Assembly: GCF_015353075.1 (NCBI RefSeq)
Contig: NZ_CP064187.1
Span: forward strand, 4,161,001-4,225,000
Length of the DNA stretch: 64,000 nt
Source: Rhizobium sp. 007
Lineage (GTDB): Bacteria; Pseudomonadota; Alphaproteobacteria; Rhizobiales; Rhizobiaceae
Direction: 5' to 3'
Part shown: positions 9,466-18,446 of the stretch, piece by piece
Layout of the letters: each line of letters opens with the position of its first letter
Numbering within the stretch: position 1 is the stretch's first letter
Position numbers and translations under genes: made by a program
Notes under the pieces: model-generated
Told to the model about the DNA's origin: nothing
Database searches by the model: none
What the model saw: the letters and a program-made list of their open reading frames with translations, nothing else

Positions 9466-10449
9466 ATGTCAGCAGATCTTGCAGCGCGATTGACCGATCC
9501 GGCCATGCTGGTCGCACTTCTTGTTGCGATCGCTGTCTTTGCGACCTTCTACACGATCGCCGTTCCCTTCTTCGAGCGCGGCGACCTGAACAAGCGCATG
9601 CGCGCCGTTTCGACGGAGCGTGATCAGATTCGTGCGCGCGAGCGTGCCCGTATGAACACGGAGGCGGGAAACAAGGCATCGCTTCGCAACCAAAACAATC
9701 GCTCTGTTCGCCAGATCGTCGAGCGCTTCAATCTGCGCAAAGCGCTGGTCGACGAAAACACGATGAACAAGCTGCGCGCAGCCGGCTACCGCTCGGAAAA
9801 CGCTCTGAACACCTTCCTCGTCGCCCGGTTCTTTCTGCCCTTCGTTTTCCTCGCCCTCGCCGCCTTTTGGATTTTCGGTCTCGGCAACCTCGCAGCCAAG
9901 CCGCTTCCTATCCGCCTGCTTGCTATGATCGGCACGGGCTATCTCGGTTTTTATGCGCCGAACATCTTCATCTCGAACCGCATGTCGAAGCGTCAGCATT
10001 CGATCAAGCGTGCCTGGCCGGATGCGCTCGACCTGATGCTGATTTGCGTCGAGTCCGGCATCTCGATCGAAGCAGCGATGCGCCGCGTATCGGAAGAGCT
10101 CGGCGAACAGTCGCCGCCGCTTGCCGAAGAGATGGTGCTGACGACGGCCGAGCTTTCCTTCCTGCCGGACCGCCGTCAGGCGCTCGAAAACCTCGGCACG
10201 CGCACGCAGATCGATCTCGTGCGTTCAGTCACCCAGGCCCTCATTCAGGCCGACCGTTACGGTACGCCGATTTCGCAGGCGCTGCGCGTTCTCGCACAGG
10301 AAGGCCGAGACGAGCGCATGAACGAGGCTGAAAAGAAGGCGGCTGCCCTGCCGCCGAAGCTGACCGTTCCGATGATTTTGTTCTTCCTTCCCGTTCTCGT
10401 TGCCGTCATCCTCGGCCCGGCCGGCATCCAGGTCGCCGACAGGTTCTGA
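9466..10449 (+). CDS. tadC: Tad platform protein TadC
   Basis: A 327-residue paralogue of TadB with an N-terminal TM helix (about 14-38), two mid-protein helices (about 118-165), a T2SSF domain (about 175-300, with WPDALDLMLICVESGISIEAAM) and a C-terminal helix ending in VILGPAGIQV. It lies 15 bp after tadB with GGAGG as ribosome binding site. It is the last gene of the rightward tad operon; tadD follows on the other strand behind a LysE gene. Confidence 0.93.
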   Translation: MSADLAARLTDPAMLVALLVAIAVFATFYTIAVPFFERGDLNKRMRAVSTERDQIRARERARMNTEAGNKASLRNQNNRSVRQIVERFNLRKALVDENTMNKLRAAGYRSENALNTFLVARFFLPFVFLALAAFWIFGLGNLAAKPLPIRLLAMIGTGYLGFYAPNIFISNRMSKRQHSIKRAWPDALDLMLICVESGISIEAAMRRVSEELGEQSPPLAEEMVLTTAELSFLPDRRQALENLGTRTQIDLVRSVTQALIQADRYGTPISQALRVLAQEGRDERMNEAEKKAAALPPKLTVPMILFFLPVLVAVILGPAGIQVADRF

Positions 10450-10583
10450 TGTCGCTTGCAGGCGGGGCGGAAACCAGCTAGCCGTAGTTTTCGCGTGACT
10501 GGCGAATGAGATCGAAGACCATCGGGAAGTGCTGATGTGACCGCCGCTCGCCTGGCGTCTTTCTAAATCAGGAGCGAGCCTTG

Positions 10584-11216
10584 ATGTCTTCCGCAGCCAT
10601 CCTCACCAGCATTTTTGCAGCACTGATGGTCGGAGCGGTGAGCCCCGGCCCGAGTTTCGTCGTCGTTTCCCGCATCGCCATTTCCCGCTCGCGCCTTGAT
10701 GGCCTGGCAGCGGCGCTCGGGATGGGTGTCGGTGGCGTGATGTTCGGCATTCTTGCGCTCGCAGGCCTGACGGCTTTGCTGACGCAATTCGCGTGGCTTT
10801 ACCTGGTGCTGAAGTTTGCAGGCGGTGCCTATCTTGTCTATATCGCGTTTCGCATCTGGCAGGGCGCGAAGGCGCCCATCGAGGTGTCCGGTGCGGTTGA
10901 GGGCAGGGCGTCGCTCGGCCGCAGTTTCTCGATGGCGCTGCTGACGCAGCTCAGCAATCCGAAGACCATCATCGTCTATGCGAGCATATTCGCAGCGTTT
11001 CTGCCGAAAACCGTACCCGCAGGTGTCATGATCGGTCTGCCGATCGGAATCTTCGCGATTGAGGCCGGATGGTATTCGATCGTGGCGCTGGCTTTCTCCG
11101 CCCGCCGTCCGCGCCAGGTCTATTTGGCCGCCAAGCACTGGATCGACCGCGCTGCCGGGCTTGTCATGGGCGGGCTGGGTTTGCGCTTGATCTTCTCCGG
11201 CGCGATGCTTCGGTAG
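10584..11216 (+). CDS. LysE/RhtB-family amino acid exporter
   Basis: About 210 residues with six hydrophobic segments and the N-terminal family signature GAVSPGPSFVVVS (about residues 17-30). The ATG at 10584 is preferred, with AGGAG nine bases upstream; an in-frame TTG three bases earlier is possible. LysE/RhtB proteins export amino acids such as lysine, homoserine or threonine; the substrate cannot be told. It sits between tadC and the convergent tadD, has no obvious link to pili, and may be an insertion into the ancestral tad gene order. Confidence 0.85.
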   Translation: MSSAAILTSIFAALMVGAVSPGPSFVVVSRIAISRSRLDGLAAALGMGVGGVMFGILALAGLTALLTQFAWLYLVLKFAGGAYLVYIAFRIWQGAKAPIEVSGAVEGRASLGRSFSMALLTQLSNPKTIIVYASIFAAFLPKTVPAGVMIGLPIGIFAIEAGWYSIVALAFSARRPRQVYLAAKHWIDRAAGLVMGGLGLRLIFSGAMLR

Positions 11217-11222
11217 TCGAGA

Positions 11223-12047
11223 TCAGTTGGTGTTGCTTGCCGGCGCGCTGTCCTTCGCCGCGAGTTTCTGCCATGAATTCTGCTGGGAAAGCATGGAACG
11301 CAAATAGGCGACGTTGGCGTCTGCCTGCTGCGGCGCGAGTTCGCGGCGGGCGATCTCTTCGGCCTCCGGAAAACGTCCCTGCAGGCCGACAGCAAGGGCG
11401 AGGTTCTGTCTGACACGGCTATCGGCGCCCGGCTGGCTCGCCGCCTGCTTGAGATAGGTTTCGGCAGTCCTGAGATCGCCTGTCAGCACGTAGGACATGC
11501 CGAGATTTGAAAGCACGGAAGGCTCGTTCGGCATGATGTCCAGCGCATCGCGATAACGCGCTCGCGCATCGCTGGGCTTGCCCATCTGGTCGAGAATCGC
11601 GCCCTGGGCAGAAATGAGCTTCCAGTCAGGCCGGTCCGGGGTTTGCGCCCGGCCGATCGTGTCGAGCGCTTGCTGGAACTGTCCTGCGGCTGCCTGGGCC
11701 TTGCCGTAGGCAGCAAGGACATTGCGGTCTTTGGGATTGGAAATCGCAACCTGCTGCATGACGGCAAGCGCCTGCGCGTCGCGCCCGGCCATGCGCAGCA
11801 GGTTGGCGTAGTTGACGCCGTTTACCGGATCGCGGGGGTTTTTCTCGTAGGCCTGCCCGACCCGGTCCGTCATTGCGTGAAGCTCATTTGCATCCATGGT
11901 TTCGACCGGCTTTGTCAGCTTCGGCACCGAACCCGTCGTCATCTTGTCCTTGGTCGTCGAGCAACCAGCGAGCGCGGTGACAACCAGCGCTGTGGTGACG
12001 TACTGGAAAATACGGTTCTTGAATGGATGGATGGCCGGGAGAGGCAT
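11223..12047 (-). CDS. tadD: Tad lipoprotein TadD (TPR protein)
   Basis: A 274-residue protein with a lipobox signal peptide (VTALAGCSTTKD), then tetratricopeptide repeats over about residues 70-240. Examples are NPRDPVNGVNYANLLRMAGR, NPKDRNVLAAYGKAQAAAGQ and MPNEPSVLSNLGMSYVLTGD. TadD is an outer-membrane lipoprotein needed for Flp pilus production, probably as a secretin pilotin-like factor. It is convergent with the LysE gene and shares an upstream region with the divergent M17 aminopeptidase. Confidence 0.88.
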   Translation of the reverse strand: MPLPAIHPFKNRIFQYVTTALVVTALAGCSTTKDKMTTGSVPKLTKPVETMDANELHAMTDRVGQAYEKNPRDPVNGVNYANLLRMAGRDAQALAVMQQVAISNPKDRNVLAAYGKAQAAAGQFQQALDTIGRAQTPDRPDWKLISAQGAILDQMGKPSDARARYRDALDIMPNEPSVLSNLGMSYVLTGDLRTAETYLKQAASQPGADSRVRQNLALAVGLQGRFPEAEEIARRELAPQQADANVAYLRSMLSQQNSWQKLAAKDSAPASNTN

Positions 12048-12142
12048 TGCGCTTTCCTGAATTCAGAAACTGGCGTTTGACCTCTAAGCGGAACAGGGAA
12101 AGGTTTGACGCAATCTTCACTCCAGCAATAGTCTGTTAACCC

Positions 12143-12155
12143 TAACGGACCGTTA
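12143..12155. promoter_or_regulatory. 13-bp palindrome in the tadD/aminopeptidase divergent promoter region
   Basis: TAACGG-A-CCGTTA is a perfect odd-centred palindrome, flanked by GTTAACC on one side and TTAAG on the other. It lies between the divergent starts of tadD (12047) and the M17 aminopeptidase (12191). The TTAA elements are 13 bases apart, not 7, so it is not a full CtrA box. It may be an operator for either gene. Confidence 0.35.
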
Positions 12156-12190
12156 AGAAAACGATTCCCGGACATCGCCGAAGGATAAAT

Positions 12191-13576
12191 ATGGCCCCCT
12201 ATCAGTTCATCGAGAGACCGACGCCTTTCAACACGAAAGGCGGTTCCACATTGCCGATCTTCGCGGTCACGCCGGCGCATATCGAGACCGGCACGATCGA
12301 TCCGATCGCGCTCGATTGGGCGAAGAAGGCAGGCTACAAGGCGGAAAGCGGTTCGCTGCTGCTGATCCCGACCGCCGCCGGCCATCTGGGCGGCGCGCTT
12401 TTCGGCCTCGGCGCCAATCCATCGGAGCAGCCCTATATCACCGGCAAGCTTGCCCGTTCACTGCCCGCCGGCGACTGGCATATCGAAACCGCACCGCTGA
12501 CGGCAAACCGCCTGTCGCTCGGTTTCGGTCTCGGCAGCTACCGTTTCGACCGCTATCGTTCCGACAAGCAGGCAGCCGCGACGCTGATGATCCCGCGCGA
12601 TGCCGATGGCGCGGATATCAAGCGTCAGCTCGCAGGCGTGTTCCTCGCTCGCGATCTCATCAACACACCGACCAATGACATGGGCCCCGAACAGCTCGAA
12701 GCTGCCTTCCGCGGCCTTGCCGAGCACTACAAGGCGGAAATGTCGGTCACCATCGGCGATGATCTGCTGAAGGAGAACTTCCCACTGGTCCACACCGTCG
12801 GCCGCGCCAGCGCCGACGCGCCACGGCTTCTGGAACTGCGCTGGGGGAAGAAGGGCCACCGCAAGGTTACGCTTGTCGGCAAGGGCGTCTGCTTCGATAC
12901 CGGCGGCCTCGACATCAAGCCGGCCTCCTCCATGCTCTTGATGAAGAAGGACATGGGCGGTGCGGCGAACGTGATGGGTCTTGCGCTGATGATCATGGAC
13001 GCGAAGCTGAAGGTCGATCTCCGCGTCATCATTCCCGTCGTTGAAAATTCGATTTCGGCAAACGCGTTCCGCCCGGGAGACATCTACAAGAGCCGCAAGG
13101 GCCTGACAGTCCAGATCGACAATACCGACGCGGAAGGCCGCCTGATCCTCGCCGATGCGCTGGCTTATGCCGACGAGGAATCACCGGATCTTTTGATCGA
13201 CATGGCGACGCTGACGGGCGCTGCCCGCGTTGCGCTCGGCCCCGATCTTCCGCCCTTCTTCACGGATGACGAAAACCTTGCTCACGATCTGACTGAAGCA
13301 AGCCTCGAGACGGACGACCCGCTGTGGCGGCTCCCGCTCTATATGGGCTATGACAAGGATATCCGCGCCAAGATCGCCGACATCACCAACGCTCCGGCGG
13401 GCGGCATGGCGGGTGCGATCACGGCGGCGCTGTTCCTGAAACGCTTTGTCAGCAACGCGAAGAGCTGGGCGCATTTCGACATCTACGGCTGGGCGCCGAC
13501 CGAGCGCGCTCATTCGCCAGGCGGCGGCGAGGCGCAGGCGATCCGCGCGCTTTACCACCATATCCGCCGCGGCTGA
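12191..13576 (+). CDS. Leucyl aminopeptidase family protein (M17)
   Basis: A 461-residue cytoplasmic metallo-aminopeptidase. The catalytic C-terminal domain shows KGVCFDTGGLDIKP (metal ligands Lys and Asp), KKDMGGAANVMG and the signature NTDAEGRLILADAL, giving the two-zinc site of PepA/PepB. The N-terminal domain is the shorter, divergent type. It releases N-terminal residues from peptides. Nearby NlpC/P60 and peptide-transport genes suggest a role in using peptides, perhaps murein-derived. A GC-rich hairpin follows the stop. Confidence 0.92.
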   Translation: MAPYQFIERPTPFNTKGGSTLPIFAVTPAHIETGTIDPIALDWAKKAGYKAESGSLLLIPTAAGHLGGALFGLGANPSEQPYITGKLARSLPAGDWHIETAPLTANRLSLGFGLGSYRFDRYRSDKQAAATLMIPRDADGADIKRQLAGVFLARDLINTPTNDMGPEQLEAAFRGLAEHYKAEMSVTIGDDLLKENFPLVHTVGRASADAPRLLELRWGKKGHRKVTLVGKGVCFDTGGLDIKPASSMLLMKKDMGGAANVMGLALMIMDAKLKVDLRVIIPVVENSISANAFRPGDIYKSRKGLTVQIDNTDAEGRLILADALAYADEESPDLLIDMATLTGAARVALGPDLPPFFTDDENLAHDLTEASLETDDPLWRLPLYMGYDKDIRAKIADITNAPAGGMAGAITAALFLKRFVSNAKSWAHFDIYGWAPTERAHSPGGGEAQAIRALYHHIRRG

Positions 13577-13608
13577 CCGCGATCGTTAAAATTTTATTCA
13601 CCTTGGGG

Positions 13609-13627
13609 GGCGGCAGATTCTGCCGCC
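13609..13627 (+). terminator. GC-rich hairpin after the aminopeptidase gene
   Basis: GGCGGCAGA-T-TCTGCCGCC forms a nine-pair inverted repeat 33 bases after the M17 stop. The T content downstream is low (TCTTGCC), so an intrinsic terminator is possible but weak; it could also simply protect the 3' end. Confidence 0.45.
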
Positions 13628-13691
13628 TCTTGCCTGCCAGCATCCTCTCGCGGAAAGTAGAACGGTAGCGTAATGATTTTCCGGAGGAGCC

Positions 13692-14042
13692 TTGCCGATC
13701 GAATTGACTGCCTCGCAGGCCCTGCGGCTTTGGCACGGCGTTACGCTTAACCAGGTTCACCATGACGAACGTGATTTGACGTTGCGCCAGATGGCGATCC
13801 TGCTGCATATCTATCTGGTGCCGCCGCCCCATACCGTGCGGGGGCTTGCCGCGACGCTGAACGTGACAAAACCGGTTATCACCCGGGCGCTGGATACCAT
13901 GGGCGAAATGGGCCTTGTCGATCGGGCACGCGACGAAAGCGACCGGCGGAACGTGATCATCAAGCGCACCGTTGGCGGCGCGCTCTATCTCGAGAAGCTC
14001 GGCGACCTGGTGCGTGACCAGGGGCGCCGCCTGCCGATCTAA
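13692..14042 (+). CDS. MarR-family transcriptional regulator
   Basis: A 116-residue protein starting at TTG (13692) with GGAGGAG just upstream. The winged helix is recognisable: LTLRQMAILLHIYLVPPPHTVRGLAATLNVTKPVITRALDTM, then the wing LVDRARDESDRRNVIIKRT. The dimerisation helices are short compared with typical MarR proteins (140-150 residues). It is 5 bp ahead of the NlpC/P60 gene, so they probably form one unit. Ligand unknown. Confidence 0.85.
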   Translation: MPIELTASQALRLWHGVTLNQVHHDERDLTLRQMAILLHIYLVPPPHTVRGLAATLNVTKPVITRALDTMGEMGLVDRARDESDRRNVIIKRTVGGALYLEKLGDLVRDQGRRLPI

Positions 14043-14047
14043 GTGGA

Positions 14048-14908
14048 ATGGAGATGACGATGCTCGACCGCCGCCTGCATGCCTATCGGCCGGATCTTGC
14101 CGAAGCGAGTCTTGAAGGCAAGGTCGAAGCCTTGCGCTTCGTTTTCGGTACCCCGGCGCGGATCGCGGTTGCCGTTGCACCGCTTCGCCCGCAACCGGAT
14201 ATGTCAGTCGGCATCGATACGGAACTGCTCCTCGGGGAGGATGTAACGGTCTTTGACCGCGCCGGCGGCTGGTGCTGGGTAAAGGCCCGTTCGGACGGTT
14301 ATGTCGGCTATATGCCGGAGGAAATGCTGTCCGACGCCCAGACGGAGCCGACACATATCGTCACCGTGCAGCGCACCTTCCTCTATCCGCAACCGGAATT
14401 GCGAAAGCCCTATAAATCCGTGCTTTCCATGGGCAGCCGCGTCAGGGTCGCGGGTGAGGCAGAGGTGCGCGGAAATCAGTACGTCGTTCTGGAGGATGGC
14501 ACCGCAATTTTTGCAAGGCATGTCCAGCCCGTCGCCGCCGGCAAGGATGACGATTATGTCGAGATCGCGTCGCGCTTCATGAATGCACCCTACTTGTGGG
14601 GCGGCCGTTCGGGCCTTGGCATCGATTGTTCTGCTCTCGTTCAACTGGCCATGCTGATGACCGGCAAAAGCGCACCGCGCGACACGGACATGCAGGCAGC
14701 AAGCCTCGGCGAAAGGATCGATCGCTCCGGACTTCGCCGCGGCGACCTCGTCTTCTGGAAGGGACATGTCGCAATCATGGAGGACCCCGAAACGATCATT
14801 CACGCCAATGGCTACACGATGACTGTCGCCCGCGAGAATTTCGAGGCGGCTGTCAAACGAATAGGCCAGCTCTACCAACAGCCGACCGGCTACCGCCGTC
14901 CGGTCTGA
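14048..14908 (+). CDS. NlpC/P60-family cell-wall peptidase
   Basis: A 286-residue protein with SH3-like segments (about 40-165, including EDVTVFDRAGGWCWVKARSDGYVGY) followed by an NlpC/P60 cysteine peptidase domain. The catalytic Cys is about residue 194 in GLGIDCSALVQLAM and the His about 240 in KGHVAIMED. No signal peptide is visible, so like YkfC-type enzymes it may cut murein-derived peptides inside the cell. A downstream ATG at 14060 is an alternative start. The M17 aminopeptidase and peptide transporter nearby fit murein-peptide recycling. Confidence 0.88.
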   Translation: MEMTMLDRRLHAYRPDLAEASLEGKVEALRFVFGTPARIAVAVAPLRPQPDMSVGIDTELLLGEDVTVFDRAGGWCWVKARSDGYVGYMPEEMLSDAQTEPTHIVTVQRTFLYPQPELRKPYKSVLSMGSRVRVAGEAEVRGNQYVVLEDGTAIFARHVQPVAAGKDDDYVEIASRFMNAPYLWGGRSGLGIDCSALVQLAMLMTGKSAPRDTDMQAASLGERIDRSGLRRGDLVFWKGHVAIMEDPETIIHANGYTMTVARENFEAAVKRIGQLYQQPTGYRRPV

Positions 14909-15760
14909 TCAAAATCGCCGCGGGTCGAAGAAATCGCGCAGTCCATCGCCCAGCAGGTTGAAGCCGAGAACGGCAAGCCCGATCGTAAGCCCTGGCAGGA
15001 TGGCAAGCCATGGCGCCAGCCCAAGATAGGTTTGGGAATCGGCGAGCATCCGGCCCCAGGTCGGCGCCGGCGGCGCCACGCCGAGGCCAAGGAAACTTAA
15101 ACCGGCCTCGGTGAGGATCGCCAGCCCAAGCTGGATCGCGGCATGGACGATGATCTGGTTCATGATGTTCGGCAACACATGGCGCACCGAGATCGTCAAG
15201 CGGCTGTTGCCGATCGCGCGCGCCGCCAGCACATAGTCGCGGCTCCAGGCCTGAAGGGCAGCAGCAAGTGTGACCCGCGCGAAGACCGGGATCATGAAGA
15301 CGGCAATCGCTGTAATCGCCGTGAACCTGCCGGATCCGAGAAAAGCGCCCAGGATCATCGCCGAGAGGATCGGCGGCAGCGCGAAGATGACGTCGCAGAC
15401 GCGCATCAGCAGCGTTTCGAAAATGCCGCGGGTGGCTGCCGCCGAAATGCCGGCAACCGAACCGATCGTGCCGCCGATGGCGACCGCGGTGATGGCGATC
15501 GACAGCGAATTCCAGCATCCGGCCATCAGCATCGAAAGAACGTCGCGGCCGAATTGATCGGTCCCGAGCACGCCGAAAGCGAAGGGCGGCTGCAGTTTGT
15601 AAATGATCTGCATCTTTGCAGGGGGCAGCGGCGTCCAGACGAGTGACAGAAGTGCAACCGCAACAAGCAATCCGACGATGGATGATCCGGCGAGAAGCTT
15701 TATTTGCCGGCTAAGTATAAATGGCCGCCGTTTGATGGAACTGTTGGAAGCGATCGCCAT
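14909..15760 (-). CDS. Peptide ABC transporter permease (DppC-like)
   Basis: Starting at 15760 (MAIASNSSIKRRP...) it is 283 residues; the open frame extends upstream only as read-through. It has an N-terminal TM helix (about 24-46), a periplasmic stretch with GTDQFGRDVLSMLMAG (the DppC/OppC signature) and a binding-protein-dependent transport domain with four or five helices. The EAGLSFLGLGVAPPAPTWG coupling loop is intact. It starts two bases after the DppB-like gene. No ATPase gene follows; the next gene is on the other strand. Confidence 0.92.
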   Translation of the reverse strand: MAIASNSSIKRRPFILSRQIKLLAGSSIVGLLVAVALLSLVWTPLPPAKMQIIYKLQPPFAFGVLGTDQFGRDVLSMLMAGCWNSLSIAITAVAIGGTIGSVAGISAAATRGIFETLLMRVCDVIFALPPILSAMILGAFLGSGRFTAITAIAVFMIPVFARVTLAAALQAWSRDYVLAARAIGNSRLTISVRHVLPNIMNQIIVHAAIQLGLAILTEAGLSFLGLGVAPPAPTWGRMLADSQTYLGLAPWLAILPGLTIGLAVLGFNLLGDGLRDFFDPRRF

Positions 15761-15762
15761 TG

Positions 15763-16710
15763 TCACACATCCCTTCGCAGTCGCGGGTCGATCGCGAGAT
15801 AGGACATATCGACGAGGAAATTCATGATGACGACGAGCGCGGCAAAGAACAGCACGACGTCCTGCATGGCGATGATGTCGCGTTGCGACAATGCCTGAAA
15901 GGCAAGCCGTCCAAGACCTGGAAGGTTGAAGACGTTTTCGACCAGAATCGCGCCCGCCACCAGGAACGTAAACTGCAGTCCAAGGGTCGTCAGGATCGGC
16001 ACCAGCGCATTCGGCACGGCGTGCCGCCATAAGACTGCGCGGGCCGACAGTCCCTTCGCGAGCGCCGTCCGCGTGAAATCCTCGTGCAGTGTTTCGAGTA
16101 CCGCTGTGCGGGTGACGCGCGTCAGCACGCCTGCTTGCGGAAGCGCTAAGGCTGTGGTGGGCATAACCAGCGCCTGCAGTGCAGGCCAGAGCCCGGCACC
16201 CCAGCCCGGAAAGCCACCTGCCGGCATGAGCCCAAGTGTCGTCGAAAACAGGATGATGAGCAGCAGTGCCACCCAGAAAGCCGGAACGGCAATGCTTACC
16301 TGTGAAAAGAGCGTCGCTATGATATCGGCGATGCCGTCCCGCCGTGCTGCCGCGAAGGTACCGAGCGGCACGGCGATGGCGACCGAAAGGAGGATCGCGA
16401 GCAGCGCCAGCGGCAACGTTACTGCCAGCCGCTCGAGGATCAGCCCCGCAACCGGCACGCCATAGGTATAAGACTGCCCGAGATCACCGGAAAGCACCCC
16501 GGCTACCCATTGGCCGTAGCGAAAGAGCAGAGGCTGGTCGAGCCCGAGTTCATGGCGAAGTGCTGCCAGCGTCTCCGGCGTCGCCGAGGTTCCGAGCATG
16601 ATCGAAGCGGCATCGCCCGGCAGAAGGTCCATGACAGCAAAAATCAGGAAAGAGACGGCGGCAAGCGTCAGGATCAGTCCGGCAAAGCGGCGGCCAAGAA
16701 GCGCGATCAT
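15763..16710 (-). CDS. Peptide ABC transporter permease (DppB-like)
   Basis: A 315-residue inner-membrane permease. It starts with a TM helix (about 9-30), then the DppB/OppB periplasmic N-domain with LGLDQPLLFRYGQWVAGVLSGDLGQS, and the transport domain with 'RTALAKGLSARAVLWRHAVPNALVPILT' (EAA-type loop) and VENVFNLPGLGRLAFQAL. Paired with the DppC-like permease, it forms the channel of a dipeptide/oligopeptide importer. Confidence 0.92.
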   Translation of the reverse strand: MIALLGRRFAGLILTLAAVSFLIFAVMDLLPGDAASIMLGTSATPETLAALRHELGLDQPLLFRYGQWVAGVLSGDLGQSYTYGVPVAGLILERLAVTLPLALLAILLSVAIAVPLGTFAAARRDGIADIIATLFSQVSIAVPAFWVALLLIILFSTTLGLMPAGGFPGWGAGLWPALQALVMPTTALALPQAGVLTRVTRTAVLETLHEDFTRTALAKGLSARAVLWRHAVPNALVPILTTLGLQFTFLVAGAILVENVFNLPGLGRLAFQALSQRDIIAMQDVVLFFAALVVIMNFLVDMSYLAIDPRLRRDV

Positions 16711-16734
16711 AGGCGCGGCTTACTTGCGGCCGAC

Positions 16735-16850
16735 GCATTCGTCACAGGAATCCAGCCACGGCGCGTCGGCGTCGCGAATGACTCGATCGAAGGAGTCTTT
16801 TGCGCCCAAGGAATTCGGCGTTCTGGAGCCCTGTGACAAGCACAGGGATG
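16735..16850. repeat. Rhizobial intergenic palindromic repeat (RIME/mosaic type)
   Basis: The 203-base gap between the permease and binding-protein genes holds a long imperfect inverted repeat. GTCACAGGAATCCAG (16741-16755) and CTGGAGCCCTGTGAC (16823-16837) are reverse complements at 13 of 15 positions, separated by 67 bases containing further GC-rich matter, and followed by AAGCACAGGGATGAGG. The text resembles the dispersed palindromic intergenic elements of Rhizobium genomes as I recall them; a genome-wide copy count was not possible. Transcribed, it would form a long hairpin between the two genes. Confidence 0.65.
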
Positions 16851-16913
16851 AGGGAGAAGAGAATTGCGCGTCACCTATTCACGCCTTCTGCATATCCAGC
16901 ACAAAACCCAGCC

Positions 16914-18446
16914 TCACTCCTTCCACGCCACATTCGTCAGAACATTCGAAGGAATCGGCTCGTTTTCCCACAAGCCCTTCAGATTCTTGTCCCACACGCC
17001 GAGCTTGGGCATGACGAATAGATATAGCGCCGGCACATCCTCGGCGAGGATTTTCTGCGCCTCTTCGTTGATCTTGACCTGCAAGGCGGGGTCGGTCGTC
17101 TCCTGCACCTTCTTCACCAGATCGTTGAAGACCGGGTTCTTGTAGTTGAAGTAGTAGGGATCGCGGGAATAGATGTCGATATCCATCGGCTCGGCATGCG
17201 CCACGATGGTCATTTCGTAGGCGCGGTCCTTCATCACATCCTGAACCCATTTTGCCGGAAATTCGGTCGGTTCAATGTTCATGGTCACGCCGATCTCGGC
17301 AAACATTGCCTGCATGACCTGGGCGCTGCGTGGCGCATAGGCCATCTGCGGCGATTTGATCGTGAAGGTGAAGCCATTCGGATAACCGGCTTCCGCAAGG
17401 AGTGCCTTCGCCTTTTCGGGATTGTAGGGCAACACACCGGTCATGTCCTGATAACCCGGATCGTTCGGCGTATAATGGCTACCGATCGCCGTGCCGAGGC
17501 CCGACCAGGCGCCGTCGATCACCGTCTGGCGGTCGATCGCCATCATCAGGGCCTGGCGCACTCGCTTGTCGTCGAAAGGCTTCCTGGAATTGTTCATGCC
17601 CGCAACGACCTTGAGCTCGGTATTGCCGATCTTCGTCACGAGCCGCGGATCACCTTCGAACGAGCTCATCAGCTCGGGTGCCGCGAATTCCGGAATGGCG
17701 TCCACGTCGCCTGCCTTCAGTGCGGCAGCCTGTGCTTGCGGGTCGGATATGAAGCGAAAGGTCACCTTGTCGAGCTTCACAGATACTTGGCTGTTCCAAT
17801 AGGCTTCGTTTTTCGCGAGCTCGACCTTGTCGCCCTTCGCCCAGTTGACGAATTTGAACGGACCGGTTCCGACCGGGTGCGTCTTGTCGCTCGCAGTGGA
17901 GTTCGGACCAACCATGACCGATGCCGGCCAACCAAGCCAGTAAAGCAGGCTTCCCGTCGGCTGCGAGAGGTGCAGCACCAGCGTTTCGGGATCGGGCGTA
18001 TCGATGGAGGCAATCGAGGCGAAGAAGCGCTTCTGCGGATTGACCGAATCTTTGCCGCGGGCACGCTCCAACGCGAACTTGGCCGTAGCGGAATCGAAGG
18101 TTTCGCCGTCGTGGAACTTGACGCCGGTCTGCAGCTTGAACGTATAGGTCAGCCCGTCCGGCGAAAGTTCCCAGCTCTTGGCAAGCTGCGGTCGGACCTT
18201 GCCGCTCTCATCGATAGACACCAGCCCTTCAAAGATATTCTGCCAGGTCACCTGACCGATCGCGACCGGCGCGGCGATTGTCGGGTCGAGCCCCGTCGGC
18301 TCGACGCTCATGCCGAGATTGAGCACCGCCTTGCCCGCTTGAGCCGGCATGACGACGCTTGCCATCATCACGACGGAAAGGGCAGCGCTGAGGGAGAGGC
18401 GTTGGGCATGGCGTGTGAAAGGTGCCGGCAAAAGCCTGGTGATCAT
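16914..18446 (-). CDS. Peptide ABC transporter substrate-binding protein (SBP family 5)
   Basis: The start at 18446 (MITRLLPAPFTRHAQ...) has AGGA upstream and gives 510 residues with a signal peptide ending near PAQA-GKA. SBP_bac_5 hallmarks are GLDPTIAAPVAIGQVTWQNIFEGLV, WELSPDGLTYTFKLQTGVKFHDGE and RVRQALMMAIDRQTVIDG. It delivers di-/oligopeptides or similar ligands to the two permeases downstream. A 203-base gap with a palindromic repeat separates it from the permeases and may lower their expression relative to the binding protein. Confidence 0.93.
   Translation of the reverse strand: MITRLLPAPFTRHAQRLSLSAALSVVMMASVVMPAQAGKAVLNLGMSVEPTGLDPTIAAPVAIGQVTWQNIFEGLVSIDESGKVRPQLAKSWELSPDGLTYTFKLQTGVKFHDGETFDSATAKFALERARGKDSVNPQKRFFASIASIDTPDPETLVLHLSQPTGSLLYWLGWPASVMVGPNSTASDKTHPVGTGPFKFVNWAKGDKVELAKNEAYWNSQVSVKLDKVTFRFISDPQAQAAALKAGDVDAIPEFAAPELMSSFEGDPRLVTKIGNTELKVVAGMNNSRKPFDDKRVRQALMMAIDRQTVIDGAWSGLGTAIGSHYTPNDPGYQDMTGVLPYNPEKAKALLAEAGYPNGFTFTIKSPQMAYAPRSAQVMQAMFAEIGVTMNIEPTEFPAKWVQDVMKDRAYEMTIVAHAEPMDIDIYSRDPYYFNYKNPVFNDLVKKVQETTDPALQVKINEEAQKILAEDVPALYLFVMPKLGVWDKNLKGLWENEPIPSNVLTNVAWKE

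Noticed and set aside
12136..12156. CtrA box in front of tadD
   Set aside because: The two TTAA elements are 13 bases apart rather than 7; only a half site plus a separate palindrome remain.
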